A DNA stretch of 64,000 nucleotides from JBDHWG01 sp046328505 (lineage in GTDB: Bacteria; Chloroflexota; Anaerolineae; Epilineales; JAHCIE01). The stretch is from positions 930,001-994,000 of the forward strand of contig JAXLWL010000003.1 in NCBI GenBank assembly GCA_046328505.1, written 5' to 3'. Of this stretch, positions 47,817-56,667 are shown one piece after another. How positions within the stretch are numbered: the first letter of the stretch is position 1; each line of letters begins with the position of its first letter. Under the pieces are notes generated by a model, which worked only from the letters and a program-made list of their open reading frames with translations, was not told the origin of the DNA and searched no databases. Made by a program: the position numbers and the translations under genes.

Positions 47817-50800
47817 TCAGGGCCACCAGCGAGTGACTTCAAGGATTGTTCGAACGACGTCTGCGCTGACACCGCCGCCTAAATACGTAATGACAGGCAT
47901 AAGAGCTGCTATATCTTCGAGCAGGTCTTCGCGAGTGAGAGTCGCGAGATGATGAAGTGTCTCGCACCAAATAGGATAGAGGTTCGACACAGGGAGATGG
48001 GAGAGGTGTGAGGCCAATGCACTCAAGACCCAAGCCCGTTGCCGCCGATCTGCGATCTGATCCCATGCGGGCTCGTTCTCTATTCTCCATACGAGCGGCA
48101 GAACTCCGACGATTAGTTCATGGGACAAATGAGGTATCGTCGCATTAAGGGCAGCTGCCCGGCTTGTAACGTCTTCTATGCGTGAAATGATTTCCAAGGC
48201 AGTCGTGGGATATCCAAGCTCTGCCAGTCGCGGCGCTACTCCTCCATAAACTCTCTGTAGATTATCATCTCGTAGTTGTGCTTCGCTTCGCGTCAAGACC
48301 TCAAGCAACAGATTATAGGGTAGGTGAGGTCCGAGTGCAGCTAAGACTTCAGCTTGTCCCTGTTCAGATTCAATGTCGTTGACGTAGCTTAGTGCCTCCA
48401 CAGCAAACCCCAACTCAGCTAAACGTGCTGTAAGACCGACGAGAGCCCATACATTGTCCATCTCAAGTCCTGGCACGAGCTTAAGCGCACGACGGAGTTG
48501 CGGTTCAGAAAGCGAGGGGGCAAGGCCGGACAATGCTTGTGCCCGATACCCACTGCTCTGAATCTCTTCAACGAGTATAAGAGCATCTTCGGCATAACCT
48601 AATTCTGCTAGGCGAGGTCCTAGACCAACTAAGGCACTACCTAGTGCAAATTGACTAGATTCTCGTGCTGCCTCAATGGCTGCTCGTACAAGTTTTTCGG
48701 GTAGATAAGCGGCGATTTCCCACCATCGCCATTCCGGTTCCTCTTCAAGTTGCCCTTGGCTAACTAAGTCGAATGCCTCTCGAAGCGCTAGATCTTTGAA
48801 ATCTTCTGGCAAATACGGCACGAGACGAACAATTGCTTCGGCAGTGAATATTCGTGTAATGTCGTGTTCGGGCCAAAGATCCGCTACTGTACGAGCTGAT
48901 GCAAGAGCATCTTGAAACACGCTCGACTGTACTGATTTCGGCAGATGAGGTGCGAGCTTCGCCAATTCCACACCGCGATGTGGCCCATATCGAACAGCAC
49001 GTACCTTTTCCAGGATTTCCTGCCTCAACTCAACACTAACACTCGGCACGAATTTGACCAGAGCTACGGCTTGGGTATCACTGTCTCCAATTGTCCGCAG
49101 CACTTTCAACCATCTATCAATAAGGTGGTTAGGTAAACTGTCCAGGAGTTGCACCAGTACTTTTGCACGTAAATCCGGATATGTAAGCGTAGATGCAAGT
49201 TCTAGCGTCTGTTCGACGTCTCCAAGATGCGCGAGATTTGGGATGAGTGCGGCGAGAGCGTGACCGCGCGCGTGCTCCTGACGCATAGCTGAAGCTTGTG
49301 TTACAGCCGTCCGAATCACTTCCATTGTCAGATGCGGCGCCAGATCGGAGAACAGATATGCCTCATCGTCCTCACTGTCAACATCCCGTGCTGCCATTAA
49401 TGCCTCTTGCAGCACAATACCCTGAAGGTCACCGTCAGATAAATAGGGTGCGACAATGCCCAGCGCGCTAGCGCGGAAGTAATTGTCGTCAATCCCCCGC
49501 GCGATCTCTAGGGCATGCTCTATGACTTGCGATTTCATCTCCTCGTGCAAGCACAGTGAAATTTGTACCAGGGCGTCCACTTGGCTATGCTCATGTGGCA
49601 GTGCTTGAGCCATCGCCAAGCCTTCTTCCACTCGCCCCATTCTTGCTAGGCGAACCGCTACAGGCCCATAGACTACCATCCCGACCCCGTCAGGCTCAGG
49701 ACGCAACAGTTCCGTAAGCAGCGAATCCGACAGAAGTGGGATCAAATCACCAAATAGTCCATCCCTTGAATGTTCATCGAGCACCTCAAGAAAAATGGTC
49801 ACCGCATGTTGCAGCACGCGCAACTTGTCGCTTTCGTCAAGACGCTCTGCGATCGCCACCAACGCCGCAACTTGCCCTCGTGGCTCAGCGATAGCCTCAG
49901 CTATCCGCACTGCCTCCTGCAGCACATCAGCCCTCATCTTCTCCGGTAACTGACGTGCAAGCTTAAGTAGAACCTCTATACATGAGTCCCGTCCAGGGTA
50001 CCTGGTCGTCGGTAATACTCGAGCTGCTGACACGGCTTCTTGTAGCACTTTGTTTCGTAGGCTGGGCGCTAGAACGGATATCAACGATCCCAATCGCAGC
50101 GCCTTCTTGCCAGGAGCCTTAATCTCACGTGCCGTTGCCAGGGCTTCATCGAGGATTGCCTCGCCTTCCATATCGGGGAAATGCAGGGCAACCTCACTCA
50201 GTGCTTGCGCTCGTTGGTCAGGGTTTGGCGTTTGCCTTGCATAGGCCAAGCCTTGAACTGCCGACCAAATTCCTCGTCTTACCAACTCACTGATCGCCTC
50301 TGGTGGAATGCCTTTCGCTAAGCTGTTGAGAGATGCGATGATGAGCGCATATCGACATTGGAGCGAGATAAGCTCTTTTGAAAGCTCAATGCTTTTCTGG
50401 CTCTCGGAAGAAGTGTCGGTGACGAGAGTGATGTCCTCGGCCAGGCGCCATGCACGAGATACGTCAGCCAGAAAGGCCGCGGTTAGCCATAGTTGTTCCA
50501 GAGTGGCGTACCAGGCGTTGCGCCCGTTGGACATCTCCTCATTCAGCAAGGCATAGATCATGTTCGCTTGCCCCGCCTTCTCCATATGCCAGGTAAGATG
50601 CTGGTGAATGTAGCCGTCGTCAGAGAGCGTGCTCCAGAGGTTCCCACGAGTCTGAACACGGTAGCGGTCAAGGAGATCTGAATGCGCCTGGGGCAAGGTA
50701 CGGCCAAGCCCCGCAGGCTGTGGCAAGGTGAGGAGACGGCGGGAGAGGTCATGCAACAGGTCATGCACACGATAGGTAGGCGAGCCGTCGGAGAGCGCAA

Positions 50801-52142
50801 CACTTGGCAGCACCAAAGCTTTGTCGCGCAAGTAGCGGAGGTTGTCACGAGCCGTGCGCTGATCCGTGTTCCACAGCGTCATAGCCATACTCGCATTGAG
50901 CGATACGTCTTCAGGCAACACGCCCAGCCAAGCGAACTGCTCACGATGGTCAAGGGACAAGCGAGCCAGGCTGAGGTTGAAGGAAGCCAGGAGACTTAAG
51001 CGCTTTCGGCTCATCTCATCCGTAACGTCTTCAATCCCTGGAACACTTAAGCTCTCCAGCCGAGCCACCTCAGTCTGAAGATCAGTCAGAAGTTCATTCC
51101 AGGAGATTCCGTCAGCCACCTGGGCGGCGACTAACGCCAAGGCTAACGGGAGATTGCCGACGGCTTGCGTCAGGGCAAGAGCGGAACCGCGCTCACTGTC
51201 CTTTAGAGACCGGTCGAGATACCTCTCTAACAGGTCAAGAGCTTGATCTGATGTCATGACACCCAGGGTATAGATGGTTGCATCCACGGCGCGTGCTACG
51301 AGCGCCTCGCGAGTGGTGAGCAGAACACGGCATCGCGAACCGCCCACGAGAAAAGGACGCGCATGGTCTGATGCCCAAACATCATCGACCACGAGTAGAA
51401 CAGACTTGTCTTGGAGGAGAGTGCGGAGATGAACCGAGGCCACCTCGACGGATGTTGGCTTGAAACTATGATCGTGGAGAGCTTGGATCCAACCGTTGAG
51501 CAATGAAAGTATGTCGGGTTGCTGACCTAAAGTAGCCCACAAAACGCCATCCTGGAAGTAGTTCCGTATCTCAGGAGTATGAGCTAGTGCCGCAGCAAGA
51601 CTGGACTTACCAACCCCGGCAAGACCGTGCAGGGCGTTGACTACGAGAATATCTGAGGTTGGGGCACGAGACGTTTTGGAATCATGAATCTCTGTGTGAC
51701 CAAGAAGTTGAGCCTGCATGACGGCAGTCACATCGGGACGGGCAACGAAGTGTGTGGGCAGAGGCGGAGCTTGAAATGGGATGAGCGGAGCAGCTCTCGT
51801 TAGGCCCTCTGTTTCGTCGATGAACAATCGTCTCACGCGGGCTTCTTCATTGTTCGCGCTGGGAGTTCCATGAGCAGGCGAGGAACCCTCAAGTATGGCA
51901 TACCCAGCGGCAGTCAGGAGTTGGTCTGTTTCGACAGGTGACATCGATAAGGCTGACGCTAGATCTATCACAACGTCGCGGTTCTCGGGTAGGTTGAGTC
52001 CTCGCTCCCAGGCGCTGATCGTAGTGCGCCCGCGACGTACAGCTAAGGCAAGGTCTTCCTGCGTGAGGTCCGCCCGACGGCGAAAGCCTTTAAGTGTCTC
52101 AGCAAATGTGAATGTTGGGCTCATGCCAGGTAATCTGCGCAT
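47817..52142 (-). CDS. XRE-HTH / NB-ARC STAND NTPase with long helical repeat array
   Basis: About 1441 aa. Residues ~12-68 form an XRE helix-turn-helix (LKGFRRRADLTQEDLALAV to TTISAWERGLNLPE). The NB-ARC NTPase spans ~130-500, with Walker A at LHGLAGVGKSSLAAAL (~171-186), Walker B at VLLVVDDVWASDHARPF and sensor region RCRVLLTTREALVARA. The rest (~550-1440) is a repeated 30-40-residue helical unit with LAPHL, LAELG and ALxxL motifs, HEAT/TPR-like. The coding DNA is clearly AT-richer than the neighbours, which suggests horizontal acquisition. Such proteins act as ligand-triggered switches; some are antiphage or cell-death sensors and others are transcription regulators. Starts at 52175, 52142 and 52124 are possible; the promoter below favours 52142. 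No effector domain other than the HTH is visible. Confidence 0.88.
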   Translation of the reverse strand: MRRLPGMSPTFTFAETLKGFRRRADLTQEDLALAVRRGRTTISAWERGLNLPENRDVVIDLASALSMSPVETDQLLTAAGYAILEGSSPAHGTPSANNEEARVRRLFIDETEGLTRAAPLIPFQAPPLPTHFVARPDVTAVMQAQLLGHTEIHDSKTSRAPTSDILVVNALHGLAGVGKSSLAAALAHTPEIRNYFQDGVLWATLGQQPDILSLLNGWIQALHDHSFKPTSVEVASVHLRTLLQDKSVLLVVDDVWASDHARPFLVGGSRCRVLLTTREALVARAVDATIYTLGVMTSDQALDLLERYLDRSLKDSERGSALALTQAVGNLPLALALVAAQVADGISWNELLTDLQTEVARLESLSVPGIEDVTDEMSRKRLSLLASFNLSLARLSLDHREQFAWLGVLPEDVSLNASMAMTLWNTDQRTARDNLRYLRDKALVLPSVALSDGSPTYRVHDLLHDLSRRLLTLPQPAGLGRTLPQAHSDLLDRYRVQTRGNLWSTLSDDGYIHQHLTWHMEKAGQANMIYALLNEEMSNGRNAWYATLEQLWLTAAFLADVSRAWRLAEDITLVTDTSSESQKSIELSKELISLQCRYALIIASLNSLAKGIPPEAISELVRRGIWSAVQGLAYARQTPNPDQRAQALSEVALHFPDMEGEAILDEALATAREIKAPGKKALRLGSLISVLAPSLRNKVLQEAVSAARVLPTTRYPGRDSCIEVLLKLARQLPEKMRADVLQEAVRIAEAIAEPRGQVAALVAIAERLDESDKLRVLQHAVTIFLEVLDEHSRDGLFGDLIPLLSDSLLTELLRPEPDGVGMVVYGPVAVRLARMGRVEEGLAMAQALPHEHSQVDALVQISLCLHEEMKSQVIEHALEIARGIDDNYFRASALGIVAPYLSDGDLQGIVLQEALMAARDVDSEDDEAYLFSDLAPHLTMEVIRTAVTQASAMRQEHARGHALAALIPNLAHLGDVEQTLELASTLTYPDLRAKVLVQLLDSLPNHLIDRWLKVLRTIGDSDTQAVALVKFVPSVSVELRQEILEKVRAVRYGPHRGVELAKLAPHLPKSVQSSVFQDALASARTVADLWPEHDITRIFTAEAIVRLVPYLPEDFKDLALREAFDLVSQGQLEEEPEWRWWEIAAYLPEKLVRAAIEAARESSQFALGSALVGLGPRLAELGYAEDALILVEEIQSSGYRAQALSGLAPSLSEPQLRRALKLVPGLEMDNVWALVGLTARLAELGFAVEALSYVNDIESEQGQAEVLAALGPHLPYNLLLEVLTRSEAQLRDDNLQRVYGGVAPRLAELGYPTTALEIISRIEDVTSRAAALNATIPHLSHELIVGVLPLVWRIENEPAWDQIADRRQRAWVLSALASHLSHLPVSNLYPIWCETLHHLATLTREDLLEDIAALMPVITYLGGGVSADVVRTILEVTRWWP

Positions 52143-52184
52143 TGTCTGTTCGCGGTGCACAAGCTTACTGTGCATCAGACAGGT

Positions 52185-52213
52185 ATGATAGTGCTAGATC
52201 GATCAATCATCAA
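52185..52213 (-). promoter_or_regulatory. Putative promoter of the NB-ARC gene
   Basis: On the minus strand TTGATG (52208-52213), a 17-bp spacer and TATCAT (52185-52190) predict a start near 52178, so the ATG at 52142 is the better start. Downstream, between promoter and gene, lies an imperfect palindrome around AAGCTT with GTGCAC/GTGCAT and TGTCTG/CAGACA arms (52144-52182), a possible site for the protein's own HTH. Confidence 0.5.
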
Positions 52214-52257
52214 CTTGGTGATGCCGGCATCATCGCTACACCTAAGGAGCGATGGTT

Positions 52258-52506
52258 ATGGGTATGAACGTGTACGAGTTTTGGTTCTGGCTTGCCCTCG
52301 GTCTGATTCCCTATCGAGTGAAGCGCTACAAGACATGGCGAGGCAACCGGCGGCTGGAGATACGAGCATTGTTTTGGTCGCTCAACCTATATTCGAGTCA
52401 GAGACGACGGGAATGGACTCTGCGCCTGCCACTGATCGAACATCTCCAGGACGCGCTATTGCCTCTTCTCCTGCATCTGGTGCAGACTGTCCTCAGACAA
52501 GGATAA
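52258..52506 (+). CDS. Possible small amphipathic or membrane protein (82 aa)
   Basis: AAGGAG (52244-52249) lies 8 bases before this ATG, the second of three closely spaced ATGs. The product MGMNVYEFWFWLALGLIPYR is followed by a basic stretch (VKRYKTWRGNRRLEIR) and ends LQDALLPLLLHLVQTVLRQG. One or two hydrophobic segments with a basic centre suggest membrane association. It is divergent from the NB-ARC gene. I do not recognise a family; it could be a partner of the NTPase or a chance frame. Confidence 0.4.
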   Translation: MGMNVYEFWFWLALGLIPYRVKRYKTWRGNRRLEIRALFWSLNLYSSQRRREWTLRLPLIEHLQDALLPLLLHLVQTVLRQG

Positions 52507-52724
52507 GGGACAACGCCTGCGCGTTGTAGTCATATGTAAGAGGCACTTGTCAAGTGCCGCATACATTCTAGCAACGGATTGGCGTCATGGATCAACGGGT
52601 GGTCCTGCACGACAGCGATGCAGTGGGGCGGGACCATCCATTGGTCGTAGAATTCATTGCCATTGCAGGCGAGCGCAGGACGTCATTCGCCCCAACAGAT
52701 GACACGTGGATGGGAGGAGAAGCG
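52507..52724. other. Intergenic region before the DinB gene
   Basis: It contains two small hairpins, CAACGC/GCGTTG (52511-52526) and GGCACTT/AAGTGCC (52542-52558). No supported gene is present. The GGGAGGAGA ribosome site for the DinB gene lies at its end. Confidence 0.4.
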
Positions 52725-53198
52725 ATGAACGCACAAGACTGGGTCGACCGCCTCGCAAACATACCCAACCGCATCACCCGCGCCGTCGCGGGGCAGAGTG
52801 ACGCCGCGTTGCGCGAGCCGACACGCGACATCGACATCGGCTGGTCGGCCGCCGAGATCTTCGCGCACGTGCGCGCCAGCGACGATATCATGGCGTACCG
52901 GCTGTATGCCGTGCTCGTGCGCGACGATCCGCCCCTACCTGGCTTCGATGAGCACCACTGGGCAGAGGTCGCCGGTTACGCTGATGCGGACTTCCAGGCG
53001 AGTTTGCAGACATTCGCGTCGCGTCGGGCGGAGCTGATCCACACGCTGCGCCGGGTTGTCGACGACGACTGGCAGCGCGCCGGCATGCATGAGATACGCG
53101 GCCGGGAAACGCTGCTTGACGCGCTCATCTATCAGGTTGAGCACGAGGAGGAGCATAGCGGGGAGCTAGAGATGCTCTTCTCGGGGCCAGATTCCTGA
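52725..53198 (+). CDS. DinB-family protein
   Basis: A 157-aa four-helix-bundle protein of the DinB/YfiT group. The N-terminal helix is MNAQDWVDRLANIPNRI. The central GWSAAEIFAHVRASDDIM carries a metal His, and the C-terminal LLDALIYQVEHEEEHSGELE carries two more His. Family members are metal-dependent thiol transferases or of unknown function. GGGAGGAGA precedes ATG 52725; the longer frame to 52587 lacks a site. It stands alone, 40 bp upstream of the sulfur operon promoter. Confidence 0.8.
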   Translation: MNAQDWVDRLANIPNRITRAVAGQSDAALREPTRDIDIGWSAAEIFAHVRASDDIMAYRLYAVLVRDDPPLPGFDEHHWAEVAGYADADFQASLQTFASRRAELIHTLRRVVDDDWQRAGMHEIRGRETLLDALIYQVEHEEEHSGELEMLFSGPDS

Positions 53199-53237
53199 TC
53201 TGGACGGACTTTCTTTGATGAATATTGTGAAAACCCC

Positions 53238-53266
53238 TTGACAAGCGCGTTGAGTCACCGTATAAT
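53238..53266 (+). promoter_or_regulatory. Perfect consensus promoter of the sulfate assimilation operon
   Basis: TTGACA (53238-53243), 17 bp and TATAAT (53261-53266) match the sigma70 consensus exactly. Transcription should start near 53273, about 367 nt upstream of the sulfite reductase ATG. A promoter this strong normally needs downstream control, and the leader seems to provide it. Confidence 0.85.
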
Positions 53267-53272
53267 GGCACA

Positions 53273-53560
53273 GCGTTATCACCTCGGCGTTACCAGAATC
53301 AGACCATTCTGTTACGTTCATGTAGGGGAACTCAGTGCCACGTAAGCCTTTCTTCCAAGCGCGCATAGCGCCTACCTCACTGAGATGCATCTGTAGTCGG
53401 CGGGGGCATTAAGCACCGCGCCGTCTGATCTGTTCGTTCGAGGAAGACCAACACCGACGCGATGCGACATGCCCCCGCGAGACTGGCGGAGCCATCTCCG
53501 GGGTAGCGTCAAGGTATAGCTAGCTTGTCTAGAGCCTGGGACTCTGCTCCCAGGCTTTTG
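53273..53560 (+). promoter_or_regulatory. Structured leader RNA with attenuator hairpin, riboswitch candidate
   Basis: Stems visible by eye are CTCAGTG (53330-53336) with CACTGAG (53378-53384), and GCGGGGGCAT (53401-53410) with ATGCCCCCGC (about 53468-53477), a 10-bp long-range pairing. A local CGGAG-CCAT-CTCCG follows at about 53486-53499. The final hairpin is AGCCTGGGA (53532-53540) / TCCCAGGCT (53547-53555), followed by TTTT as in an intrinsic terminator. I looked for SAM-I, SAH, cobalamin and T-box consensus blocks and found none. Regulation by sulfur status is inferred from the operon content. Confidence 0.55.
53532..53559 (+). terminator. Attenuator-like intrinsic terminator in the leader
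   Basis: A perfect 9-bp stem with a 6-base loop and a following T-run, 81 bases before the sulfite reductase start. Its position between promoter and first gene suggests conditional termination. Confidence 0.6.
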
Positions 53561-53639
53561 CGTTCCTACGACAAGCCCGTGCCTTGCCATGTCTCACCGC
53601 GCCGGTGTTGGTCTTGTTTTTTTGAAAGGAGACGACGGA

Positions 53640-55328
53640 ATGGCCGATGACCCGACCTGGGACCTCGTCCTCAAACGCAACTCTATCGAACGGCTGAAGA
53701 AAGAGAAGGCGCCTCTCCAGATCATCGACTATCTGCCTGAGCTTATCGACCGCGGCTACGAGGAGATTGCCGAGGAAGACATCGTCCGCTTCCAGTGGTA
53801 CGGCCTCTACCACGACAAGCCCAAGATCGGCTTCTTCATGCTGCGCGTCAAGATCCCTAGCGGCATTCTGTCGCCGGCCGCGCTGCGGGCTATCAGCGAT
53901 CTATGCGTGCGCTACGGCCGCGGCAACGCGGACTTCTCCGTCCCGCGCGGCACGGGCTACGCCGAGCTTTCGACCCGCCAGAACCTCCAGCTCCACTGGA
54001 TCGAGCTGCGCCACCTGCCCGACATCCTCCAGACCCTCGACGGCGTCGGGCTGAACATGCGCGGCGGGTGTGGCGACACCGTGCGCAACATCACCGGCTG
54101 CCCGGTCGCCGGCCTCGACTGCGACGAGTTGTTCGACACGCGCCCCCTCATCGAGGAAGCGGCCCAGTTCTTCTATGGCAATCCGGCCTACTCGGACCTG
54201 CCCCGCAAGCACAAGATTACCATCGCGGCGTGCGCCCACCAGTGCAACGCGCCTGAGATCAACTGCATCTCGCTCATCGGCGCGGAGCGAGCGGGACAGC
54301 AGGGGTTCGCGGTTCGCATCGGCGGCGGGCTATCGACGGTGCCGCGCCTGGCCCGCGACCTGGGCGTGTTCGTCGCGTACGACGAGGCGATCCCCGTCCT
54401 GCGCGCCATCATAGACGTGTGGCAGGAGACGCTGAAGTATCGCCTGTCGCGCGTCAAGGCGCGGCTCAAGTTCATGGTGGACGACATCGGACCGGAGGAG
54501 TACCGCCGCCGCGTCGAGGACAAGCTCGGCCGCCGTCTGCCCGACTTCACCGCCCCCGCGCCTGTCAGCGAGAGCGACCACATCGGCATCTACCCCCAAA
54601 AGGGCGACGGTCTTTTCTACATTGGATTCCCCGTGTTCCTCGGCGTCATCAAGGGCGACCAGATGCTCCGCCTGGCCGATCTGGCCGCGGAGATAGGCGG
54701 CGACATCCGGCTCACGCGCCAGCAGAACTTCATCCTCACGGGTGTGCCGGAAGGCCGCGTGGATGAGGTTGTCGCCCGCGTCGCCGAGATCGGCTTCCCC
54801 CTCGACGTCAACCGCCTGCGGGCGTCCAGCATCGCCTGCACCGGCCAGCCCCTGTGCAACTACGCCGTCGCGTCTACCAAGACCAGGCTCGAGGAGATCG
54901 TCGGCCACCTGGAGCGCACCCTGGGCCGCGAGGTCGAGGGCCTGCGCCTGAACGTGGACGGCTGCCCCCACGCGTGCGGCCACCACTGGATCGGCGACAT
55001 TGGCCTCCAGGGCACAACGTCCAAGGAGCGCGGGGCCGAGGGCGAGAAGCAGGAAGCCTACGAGATGTACCTGCGCGGCGGCCTTGGCGCGGATGCCGCG
55101 ATCGGCCGCCCCATCGTCCGCCGCGTCCCCGCCGACCAGGCCCACCTGTACGTCGAACGCCTCGCCCGCGCGTATCTGGCCGAGCGCCAGGACGGCGGCG
55201 GCTTCAAGGCGTTCGCCGACCGACACACCGACGAGGAGCTCATCTCTATAGCCACGGCCAGGCCGCTGGCCGACGTCATCGCAGAAAACGAAAGGAGACC
55301 GGTTCACCGGGAGAGGCGCCATGAGTGA
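53640..55328 (+). CDS. Ferredoxin-type sulfite (or nitrite) reductase
   Basis: A 562-aa siroheme/[4Fe-4S] hemoprotein. The N-terminal siroheme-binding half holds NMRGGCGDTVRNITGCPVAG. The cluster ligands are C-x5-C in ACTGQPLCNYA (~405) and C-x3-C in GCPHACGHHWIGDIGLQG (~440). The enzyme reduces sulfite to sulfide (or nitrite to ammonia) with six electrons. The flanking APS reductase, Sat/CysC and siroheme genes favour sulfite. ATG 53640 has AAAGGAG upstream; the frame extends to 53589 without a site. It overlaps the cysH start by 8 bases. Confidence 0.9.
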   Translation: MADDPTWDLVLKRNSIERLKKEKAPLQIIDYLPELIDRGYEEIAEEDIVRFQWYGLYHDKPKIGFFMLRVKIPSGILSPAALRAISDLCVRYGRGNADFSVPRGTGYAELSTRQNLQLHWIELRHLPDILQTLDGVGLNMRGGCGDTVRNITGCPVAGLDCDELFDTRPLIEEAAQFFYGNPAYSDLPRKHKITIAACAHQCNAPEINCISLIGAERAGQQGFAVRIGGGLSTVPRLARDLGVFVAYDEAIPVLRAIIDVWQETLKYRLSRVKARLKFMVDDIGPEEYRRRVEDKLGRRLPDFTAPAPVSESDHIGIYPQKGDGLFYIGFPVFLGVIKGDQMLRLADLAAEIGGDIRLTRQQNFILTGVPEGRVDEVVARVAEIGFPLDVNRLRASSIACTGQPLCNYAVASTKTRLEEIVGHLERTLGREVEGLRLNVDGCPHACGHHWIGDIGLQGTTSKERGAEGEKQEAYEMYLRGGLGADAAIGRPIVRRVPADQAHLYVERLARAYLAERQDGGGFKAFADRHTDEELISIATARPLADVIAENERRPVHRERRHE

Positions 55329-56100
55329 GACACGCTATCTGTTGGACGAGATGGAAGCGGGCGAGCTCGCTATCGAGTACGATGACCAGTCACCCCAGGC
55401 CGTGATCGAGTGGGCCCTGGAGCAGTTCCACCCTTATATCGCCGTCTTTACGAGCTTCCAGGCCGACGGCATGGCGATCCTGGACATGGCCTGGCGCATC
55501 AACCCCGACGTGCGCGTGTTCACCGTCGATACCGGCCGCCTGCCGCAGGAGACCCATGACATGGTCGACACGGTGCGCGACCGTTACGGCATCGCCGTCG
55601 AGGTCAACATCGTGCCGACGCGCGCGAGGTCGAGACGCTGACGCGCCAGCACGGCGTCAACCTGTTCTACAAGGCGGTCAACCTGCGCCTGGCGTGCTGC
55701 GAGGCGCAAGGTCAACCTGCTGCGGCGCGTCCTCGACGGCCTGGACGGCTGGATCACCGGCCTGCGCCGCGATCAGTGGGCCAGCCGCTCCAATATCCGC
55801 AAGATCGAGATCGACCACGACCACGGCGGCATTGTCAAGGTCAACCCCCTCGCCGACTGGACGGAGGACGAGGTCTGGGACTATATCCGCGAGAACGATG
55901 TCCCCTACCACAAGCTCTACGACAAGGGCTACACGAGCATCGGCTGCCTCCCCTGCACGCGCCCGACCCGGGCCGGCGAGGACCCGCGCGCCGGACGCTG
56001 GTGGTGGGAGAAGAACGCGCCGAAGGAGTGCGGGATTCACTGCCCCATCGAGAGTGGCGGGTTCGAGCACGAGCTGGAAGCGCTGCTGAACAAGCACTAA
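55321..56100 (+). pseudogene. cysH: Adenylylsulfate (APS/PAPS) reductase, broken by two frameshifts
   Basis: The start frame reads MSETRYLLDEMEAGE ... VFTVDTGRLPQETHDM ... VEVNIVP and then hits TGA at 55639. The expected continuation (AREVETLTRQHGVNLFY, KAVNLRLACCEA) is in another frame, and from 55708 (KVNLLRRVLDGLDGWITGLR) the original frame resumes to TAA at 56098. This means a 1-base loss near 55614-55620 and a 2-base loss near 55706. Read through both, it is a full-length ~260-aa assimilatory APS reductase with the [4Fe-4S] CC...CLPC pairs (ACCEA, GCLPCTR) and catalytic Cys in KECGIH. The residues are otherwise intact, so sequencing or assembly error is as likely as a true recent mutation. 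Confidence 0.85.
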
Positions 56101-56129
56101 TACCGGCCCAGGGACGCGTTCGGATCGGG

Positions 56130-56181
56130 GTAGGGGTAGCCCTTGTGGCTACCCAGGGCGACCGCAAGGGATCGCCCCTAC
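56130..56181. repeat. Cruciform-type dispersed repeat
   Basis: An outer GTAGGGG/CCCCTAC encloses GGGTAGCC/GGCTACCC and GGGCGA/TCGCCC hairpins, giving a three-way-junction shape. It lies between cysH and the 150-aa gene. The motif resembles intergenic repeats common in Chloroflexota genomes. Confidence 0.5.
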
Positions 56182-56197
56182 GAAGGGAAATAGGCGA

Positions 56198-56650
56198 ATG
56201 GATATCGGCGCGATTGAGCAGGAGCTACTGATCGAAGAGGCGCACACCCTGGCGGGCGCCGTCCAGGACCCCCGGGTCCGCGGGCGCTACGAGCGCCTCG
56301 AGGCGGCGCTCGGGACCGGCAGCGTGAACGGCGCGGAGCTAACCACGCTGGAGAATCTGCTGGAGCTGGGGCTGCAAACCGGACGGCTGCGGAAGCGCTA
56401 CACCGCCGAAGGCGAGCAGGCGCTGCTGCGCCTCTTCCAGAAGACGCCGCGCGGCATCGCGGTCGCCGCGGCCACGGGCGAAGTCAACCACGCGCTGGCG
56501 GCGCTGCAAGGGCAGACCCTGACGGGCGTGGCGTTCACCTCGCGGGCGCCCGGCGTGTACGGTCTGACGCTCGACACCGACCAGGGGCATTTTTCGCTGC
56601 GCATTCATCCCGAGGGCATCACCCTCGATACCGTCGAGCTAGATTTCTAG
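56198..56650 (+). CDS. Hypothetical protein in the sulfate assimilation operon (150 aa)
   Basis: I do not recognise a family. The N-terminal half is helical (MDIGAIEQELLIEEAHTLAG, TTLENLLELGLQTGRLRKRY); the C-terminal half is beta-rich (TLTGVAFTSRAPGVYGLTL, GHFSLRIHPEGITLDTVELD). No Cys or transmembrane segment is present. GAAGGGAAA precedes the ATG. Its place between APS reductase and Sat/CysC suggests a sulfur-assimilation accessory role, for instance as a regulator or partner. This rests on position alone. Confidence 0.75.
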   Translation: MDIGAIEQELLIEEAHTLAGAVQDPRVRGRYERLEAALGTGSVNGAELTTLENLLELGLQTGRLRKRYTAEGEQALLRLFQKTPRGIAVAAATGEVNHALAALQGQTLTGVAFTSRAPGVYGLTLDTDQGHFSLRIHPEGITLDTVELDF

Positions 56651-56667
56651 CGCGTGTTCCCGCCATC

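Noticed and set aside
53273..53560. Cobalamin, SAM or T-box riboswitch in the sulfur operon leader
   Set aside because: Fragments such as GGGGAACTCAGTG recall a cobalamin core, but the B12-box, SAM-I kink-turn core and T-box sequence (GGTGGNACC) are absent; kept only as an unassigned structured leader.
54330..55322. 330-aa open frame on the minus strand
   Set aside because: Antisense to the sulfite reductase, whose siroheme and cluster motifs are unmistakable.
55556..56089. 177-aa open frame overlapping cysH
   Set aside because: A shifted frame of the APS reductase gene; the true product is read from the frames described for cysH.
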